Positions 57,517-64,000 of a stretch of DNA of 64,000 nt are shown here, one piece after another. Source of the stretch: Anas platyrhynchos (taxonomy: Eukaryota; Chordata; Aves; Anseriformes; Anatidae); NCBI RefSeq assembly GCF_047663525.1, contig NC_092591.1, forward strand, positions 35,001,001 to 35,065,000, written 5' to 3'. Each line of letters starts with the position of its first letter. The first letter of the stretch is position 1. A program made the position numbers and the translations under genes. The notes below the pieces were generated by a model. It saw only the letters and a list, made by a program, of their open reading frames with translations. It was not told the origin of the DNA and searched no databases.

Positions 57517-60144
57517 GGATTATACCTGACTAGCATTGTTATTTTCCTAAATATGTAAATAAAACACTCAGTTCAATTTACAGAAATGCCAGAGCACTTT
57601 GCCTTAACGTGCAGTTTCAGGCAGAGCTTTTGGACTGCACCCCAGCATTGCAGAACACTGCACCTGCTCTGAGTATTGGTTAGAGATCTCTAGTATGATG
57701 TTGCTGTATATACTAATGTTAGAGCTTTCCTACAGATATGGGTGGGTGGCCTTTTATGTGTTTTAGAAGACATTATAATTTTATATCAAAATAGCTTTAA
57801 TATTTACACGAAGGTGGGGCGAGTTCTAGAGGGTATTTTAAGTAGTAGTGTTCTGTACTTGTTTCTGGATTTTAGTGCATCTGATCAAAATGGAGATGCT
57901 TTACCTGCCATCTTGCAAATGCAGTCTATAGTTGCACAGAATGAAGGAGTGAACAGAGGACAAAACTGAGATCAAGAAATTCCAAGAGTAATCTTTTTAT
58001 TGGCTAATTGCTGGCTACCCATCAGTGCAAAACAGTCTCTCTGTTTACCTATTGAAAATACGGAATGTTGCGTGTTATGTACGGAATGAGGTTGGGTGAA
58101 TTGGTGTTAACGTATTGCTTTTGCCATTGCAAAGTAGTATATAAACAATAAGTAGTCCAATAACTGCAAGTTTGTTTGTGGGCAAGTTCCTTTTACTGCT
58201 TTCCTCAAACTAAAGATTTGTACAATGTAAAATTGAAAATGTTTTTCTGCCTCAATTGAATCGTAGCTCCCAGACATTTTTCCAGCAGGTGAGAGCTGTC
58301 TAACAAATGTCAGCCTGCTGACAGGAGGCTGGCCATTCTTCCTGATTTTCTGGAGATGTGTTAAAAATAGTAAAGTCATCAGAAGCCGTGGGATGTAAGT
58401 TGAACCAGTAAATTGTTTGAAGTTAAGTGTTATCCAGCTGGTGAAAAAATCCTTTAGAGGATAAACGTGTTAAGATTGTAAAGGAGCATCAGTCTCAGAA
58501 TTTCCTTCTTAATTTCCTTCTTCAGTGTAGGAGGATCAGGTTAATTGAATCCTTACACTAGAAGGGCTGATTAGTTCATCAGCCTTTTGTTCTGAGGAAG
58601 AAAATTGTTATATAAGGGATTTTATTTTTAATGCTTAGCAATTTCTTTTGGAAGTGGTAAAGTGTTTAGAACTGAGCCTCTTATCAGCTTTTCTAGTAAG
58701 GTGCTGTGTGACTTTCCAGTAATTTACGGCCTTTCTCTCAAGTGGGAAGGACTTGCTGTTGCTGTTGGTGGCAATTATATAGTTAGTATCTGCAGCAAAT
58801 ACAGCTATTTAAAGCATAATATGGGGGTTAGTGACCTAGAATGTTGTCACTTCAATTAGAATGTATTAATACTGTTCCAGGACTTGTGGAGTGAACTGTG
58901 TAAGTGCAGAAGGAAATGTAAATGTGTGTTGTACTTCTGATCTACTTAACTCTCACAGAATTCCACGTGCAGGTGGATAAATGCAGAAGCTTTGGTGGTT
59001 TTTCTTTTGTTTTCTGTCATATCGAATGTGATCAGTGTGACCTTGATTTTGTCTTTTACTAAGAACTGAGTCCTTTATTTAATTTAATATAGCTTTGTAA
59101 AAATTCTTAATTTTCCTTGTGCTGTTATTGAATGACATTTTTCTGTATTGGTTATGAAGTGCAGGGCAGGTGGCTTGTTTGGTGCCAGGTAGGATTGTTG
59201 AGCTGATTCTTTCAGGAAGCTGCTGACTTTGCTCTGAGTAAGGCTGATGTTGCTTACACCCAGTTGTTGAAGTGCTTTATAGCACTGGTCAGTAAGGATT
59301 CAGATGAGCCATTACAGGAATGGAAGAAACAAACTTGGCATTTGATTCAGTATTGGTGTCAACCATCTTCTCTTCCCTTCCTTCACTGAAATCCCCAAAA
59401 GTCTGAAAGGAAGGGTGTGTGGCTTTGGGCAGGTAACTGGCAGGGAGTTCTGAATCCAAGGGCCTGAAGGATGCTCTAATTGTTCAGTTAAAGATGAAGG
59501 AATTGGACTATGCTCCAGGCCCCTGGAATCCTTAAAATTCTGGGATGGTCATGCTTGCCCAAGTCTTTTGCTGCTCCTACCCCCAGAATTAACCAACATT
59601 CATTCTCCATAGCTGGCAAAGAACCTGGCATAAAGAACCAGCACAATGAGAAGACTCTTTTATATTCAACAGTGGCCTCAGGACTTCTTTAAAGAAGTAT
59701 GTCATATTAGAAATCTGAAGTCCTGTCTCTGCTATTAAAGACTTTCTACTTGAGTAGTTTTTGAACAGATGAGCTCAGTCAGTCCTGGCATCTGGCTGGC
59801 TGCACACGTAGATGCAGACAAACCATGATCACCACTGCTTCAGCTTAGGTAACAGTGGAGAAACAGGAAGATATTCCTGGGCAGAGTGAGGCATATGGCA
59901 AAAGAACAACTGGATGTTAATATTTGTGTGACCTTCCTCCTTCAGTTTTGTGGACCCCTCCCTCTTCTTTGGTTATCACTGCTTGTATCGCGTCTCTCAT
60001 TTGACTTCAAGCTCTTTGTGGAAGAATCTCTGTTCAGCATGTCAGTGGATACTGTTAATATCACGTTTATGACTTCAAAATACTTCATGAATATCAGTGT
60101 GCTGGGTTTCAGGTGTTATTTGCATTTTATGAATGAATCTGAAA

Positions 60145-60232
60145 TGGCTTGCTTAAGATGCATGTCCGTAGCAGAGCTGGAAATTGATACCAGCTGCTCT
60201 CAGGTTCTCGCTGTGCTTTAGTCACAGCTATT
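60145..60232 (-). repeat. MIR-type SINE relic, antisense
   Basis: The plus strand reads GTAGCAGAGCTGGAAATTGA, then CTGCTCTCAGGTTCTC and GTGCTTTAGTCAC. This is the reverse complement of the tRNA-derived head of MIR. The 63-codon and 111-codon frames overlapping it are not genes. Confidence 0.55.
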
Positions 60233-63200
60233 CTCCAGCCAGCCACGTGCGACTGATGCCTGCTTGTTGGTGTCAAGTGTGTCTCTGCCGAGAGCTGTGG
60301 TCTAGGTATTGAGGGCATTTGTATATCTCACAAAGAAACCTCTGGGAATGGAAAGTATCATCATCTCCCTGACCTTTCACTTTCCTCTACCAAGTCTGTA
60401 GGCCATTACCTCTTGCAAAGCCATGAGGGAATCTGAAGCACTCAAAGCTCAGCACTCTGTACTCAGGGCACCCACACGCCTGCCTTTGTGTTGAAGTGTT
60501 GGAGAGGTGAGGTCAAGGGAGAAGTAATGAACCTGCAGCAATCTTTCTTATTGCAGCTTATCACATTCAAACGTGTTTTCTTTTCAGGGCAAAAGTGCAG
60601 AGAGGTTGGCTCTGTCTCCGGGATGTGTCCACCCAATGGTGCAGCTGGTGTGTTTGTGGCAGGGGAGGCGTTCAGAGGGAAGGACTCGCTGTGGCTATGT
60701 CAGCTATGTGAATACGCGTGCAGGGAGAAGCTTTTGGCTTGCTCTTTGCTGTTCTGACTTTAGAGCCTTCTGTAATTCCTGTATGTTTGAGTCCTTGGTT
60801 GGTCTCTTTGTTGCTAGCAACTGCCTTCCCTGACAGCTCCAAACAAAAAAGCTTAAAATAGCTATCCAAGAGTTTACAATTAGAACAGTTAACCCATTTC
60901 CAGTGGGAAAGAATAGGATGTTCACATAACTTCAGACTGAAAGCAGTGTTTCATACTCCTTAATTGCGCTCTCTGCTTAAGCCTTTTCAGATCACAGTAT
61001 TTGCCATGATAGTAGATTATAAAATATATTCAAAACTTCAGCACAGTTTATAAACATTAACTAATTTTAGAAATGTGTTGTGTATCTAACTGGTTCAAGT
61101 ATAATTCTGCACTCTGTTTTAAAGCCATTTGTAAAGATGGGCTTTCCTGCCCTTTTGTTTACAAAAGGATGGTTTACATCGCTGTCTCTGTCTCGTAGTT
61201 CTCTCCAAGAGCTGCATGTTGTTACTGTGCAAGACAAAGATAAGAGTCTGGTGCAAATCTTGAAGGTTGAGTTCTCTCAAGATGAGGGGTGGGCAAAACT
61301 TCAGTTATTTTGCAAATACCACTCATACTTTTGCTTGGATAAATTAAACTGAGAGTCTAGTTTGTATTCAGTGTCATACCTTTTCAACAGCTGCTAGAAA
61401 CAACATTGTCAATTTGTTTAAAAATAAATCAGTTATCTTTTTCCTTCATTGTTTAAGTTTTAAGTTTTTTGAGTTTTAGAATTTCCGTCTGTTTCTTTAA
61501 TAGTTGTTCTTCCTCATCCATGCTGGTTTTGTTCTGGTGGAACTTTTTGTTTGTGCCAGACTTTGCCAGGCTGGTGGAAAATCCTAGAGATTGACAGCGA
61601 TCCTCCTCAGTTTATAGCTTGAATTGAGGAAGGCAACTCAAACGTATAGCTTATTTTTGGCAGGTTTCTTGAAGGCACTGAACTCCCTGAACTGTCTGGA
61701 AACTTCCTTTTTGAGAATTTAGGTGTGTGTTTGTTAGTTGCAGGCAGGCACCTTTAGGCAACCGTGGAAGTTGTCAAGCTTCCTGGATTGTTTTTCCTTT
61801 TTGTTATTGTTTGTCTGTGGAGCTGTTTTCCTTTGATATATTCATCCCAATTATGGGTGTGCTGTAGAATTCCTTTTTTGCTAAGCAATGCCATCTGAAC
61901 GAGTAAGCCTTCCCCATTTCCTTGCTTTATTGATTTCTAGGACTTCCATCTGATACGGTTCACTGGGTTAGTCTCTTAATCAGGTGGGGTCAGAATGATT
62001 GATATTTGCTTCTAGTGCTTTGCATTTACCTTCTTTTAAGCTGGAGACCGTTCAATTGATTATTCTTGCTTGCTCACTTTGGGCTTCATTTGCTGCTCTT
62101 CTGTGGTGCCAGGCTCCTGGAAAATACACTTCTCCCTGGAGAGACAGGCTTTCTAAGTTGTGGCAACTGCTCTACAATACAGAATAACGTGAAGGGGACA
62201 CTAACCCTCATCTTCCATTTACTTTTTTGGCTTTCTTGAACAATGGTGCATTTCTCCGTTGCTTTGAGCTTTCCCCTCCCTGTCCTTTGGGTAGCTTGCT
62301 GTGCTTTGCTCCATGGAATTTACAAGCACGGTCTATTTTCTGCTTTCTCTGTTCTGTCCTGGGGCGATCTGTTGGAAAGCTGTGCTGTTATCCTTCCTGT
62401 TGAAGGTGTCTGAAGGTGGTGAGTGAGTGGTTGCAAACAATCTGCAGGAATTCTGATGTTGCTAACTGTCTGGAAGAAAATGTGACAAAGTTATGTGTGT
62501 AGGAGAGGCTTTTGAGGGAGAGATTGAAGCTGTTGTCGCTGTTGTCATATACATAGGGTATGAACAAGCTGTGCAAAAGCATTGCAAATCCTCCACCAAA
62601 CGCAAAAACTGTCCCATGTTTTCATCACTTCCTTGGTTTGTACTTGAGACTGTTGCAATAAGTGGTGGCGGTTTCATAGGGGCCAATTTCTGTTAGCTGG
62701 GATAAGTTTCTTGTTTGTGATGCATGATAAATCTCCGGCCATTTACAAATAAAACCAAAACCTACATTGCTGAACTGTCAGTGTCCTGCCATTGCACTGG
62801 AGGAATTAAATTTTCTTTCCTCTTGCTGTGTGAATATAAATAGCATATCCAATTTTTACCTCTTGCATGTAGATTTAAACAATGTTTTATTCTTGATTTG
62901 GAGGGAGACTGGTAACTAGTGTCCTCTATCTGTTTTCTGATTTTTGACCCGGTTTGTTGCATGATCTTAGATGAGTTAGTTCCTCTTCGTTCCTCATGGC
63001 TAAAATGTGTGTGGTGATTTTTACCTGTTTCATAAATGTGGGATTTAACCATAATAATGAGCAAATTCAAGGGCGGGGGGGGGAGGGTGGTGGCTACCTT
63101 GTTCTCTTGGGACACTGACTAGCTTGCTATATTTGACTTAAGTGGTAAAATTATTTATGGAGTCTGTTGATCATCACTAAGTGATTGAGCTTCTTAAAGG

Positions 63201-64000
63201 AAGATCAGTAATTTGAGTTGCTAGCAGCAGGAGGATTTAGTGGGAATTTGTTCTCATCACTCTAATTTGACAGATTCCCTGCAAGGAACTGACAACATTG
63301 TTGTGGGTAAGGCTGAGAAGGTGCATTACCTAGCACTCATGAACATGTTTTCTTTTTAATTTATCACATGAAAAAAGCTAAAATTGAAACACTTAAAAGC
63401 TAAGCTTAAAGTGATGAAGTAGAAGATGCCTGCTACCATTCATTATAGCTTCCTACATTCTTGACTTTGTCAAGGTTTGAGGAGAGGTCAGGGTCTTTAT
63501 GAAATCACTTCTGCAGTTCTCTCAGAGAAACAATCTCAAAGGATGTTAGGAATCTGCACCATTTAAACTTGCTTATCGTGCCAAGTACAGGGGGCGTAGC
63601 AGATGAACTAAGCAAAGGACAGGACTTCACAACCCTCACAGATGGGCTGAAGAGTAGTGTTTAACGTTACTTCAGCCTGTGAGGTCGTGAACTTGGTGTG
63701 TGGAATTGTGAAATATGTGCATGCCTGATGGAAGACAGTATGTAAAGAAGGAGAAGAAATAATGGTGGGAGGTTGTTAAATATATAGGCAAAAAGTTTTA
63801 TATGGAGATTTTTTTTTTCTATAGGAAATGGTTGCAATGTTTTTTAACTTGTCTATCAAATCACATAGACTTTTTATTCTTAAGTTAAGAAAAATACTTG
63901 AAATTAAAAAGGTTTTATAGCAAACTCTCTAGGCTAATGATAAACTGAGATAAGTTGGTTGCAGTGGGAAGGGATCAGTTCTGCAGAAACTGCTTTCAGT

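Larger units (their letters stand above)
42351..64000 (+). other. Presumed long first intron, no coding exon recognised
   Basis: About 22 kb with only short chance frames. Recognised content is limited to homopolymer tracts, a MIR relic at 57.2 kb, an antisense MIR-like relic at 60.15 kb and a tandem 20-bp duplication at 57.48 kb. Regulatory elements are likely in such an intron, but only one candidate is pointed out (45.24-45.40 kb). Confidence 0.4.

Noticed and set aside
59886..60221. 111-codon plus-strand frame
   Set aside because: Its end overlaps an antisense MIR-like relic, and no family is recognised.
60527..60560. ATGAACCTGCAG, resembling the start of MIDEAS (MNLQ)
   Set aside because: Only four residues agree. 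The following residues are QSFLLQ, not the MIDEAS sequence, and the frame soon loses any likeness.

Overview
The window is vertebrate nuclear DNA, most likely from a bird. It is AT-rich, has intron-split genes with GT-AG junctions, and carries two CpG islands. It contains pieces of CR1 LINEs of the type abundant in birds and other sauropsids, and worn MIR-type SINE relics. There are no operons, CRISPR arrays, rRNA or tRNA genes, or intact viral elements that I could recognise. Most open reading frames longer than 60 codons are chance frames in introns, intergenic DNA or CpG islands.

From left to right: (1) 193-4163, plus strand, holds the last four coding exons of TMEM62, a membrane protein with a metallophosphoesterase-like ectodomain, followed by a short 3' UTR. 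(2) About 4.4-12.0 kb is intergenic, with two MIR-like relics (one faint). (3) 12084-21255, minus strand, holds a complete nine-exon coding sequence for PTGR2 (prostaglandin reductase 2), which adds up to 347 residues. Its untranslated first exon lies in a CpG island at about 24.8-25.3 kb. TMEM62 and PTGR2 are convergent. (4) The PTGR2 island also has plus-strand promoter-like signals (a YY1-type AAGATGGCGG and a GT donor), so divergent transcription is likely. (5) About 25.4-41.4 kb holds no gene I can support. It contains three CR1 pieces and several inverted repeats, including a 57-nt hairpin at 26.65 kb. (6) A second, stronger CpG island at 41.4-42.35 kb contains a probable untranslated first exon on the plus strand, ending in a good donor at 41888. 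From there to the right edge (about 22 kb) no coding exon is recognisable, consistent with a long first intron.

In mammals, PTGR2 is divergent from MIDEAS (ELMSAN1), so the second island is most simply the MIDEAS promoter. That assignment is synteny-based inference, because no MIDEAS coding sequence is in the window. TMEM62 beside PTGR2 differs from human, where they lie on 15q15 and 14q24.

The genes are not functionally linked in any obvious way: one encodes a membrane protein of unclear function, the other a soluble NADPH-dependent enzyme that inactivates 15-keto-prostaglandins. I did not find a convincing new biological system. The observations most worth checking are an in-frame upstream ATG that would give PTGR2 an arginine-rich N-terminal extension, the possible divergent transcript at the PTGR2 island, and the hairpin at 26.65 kb.
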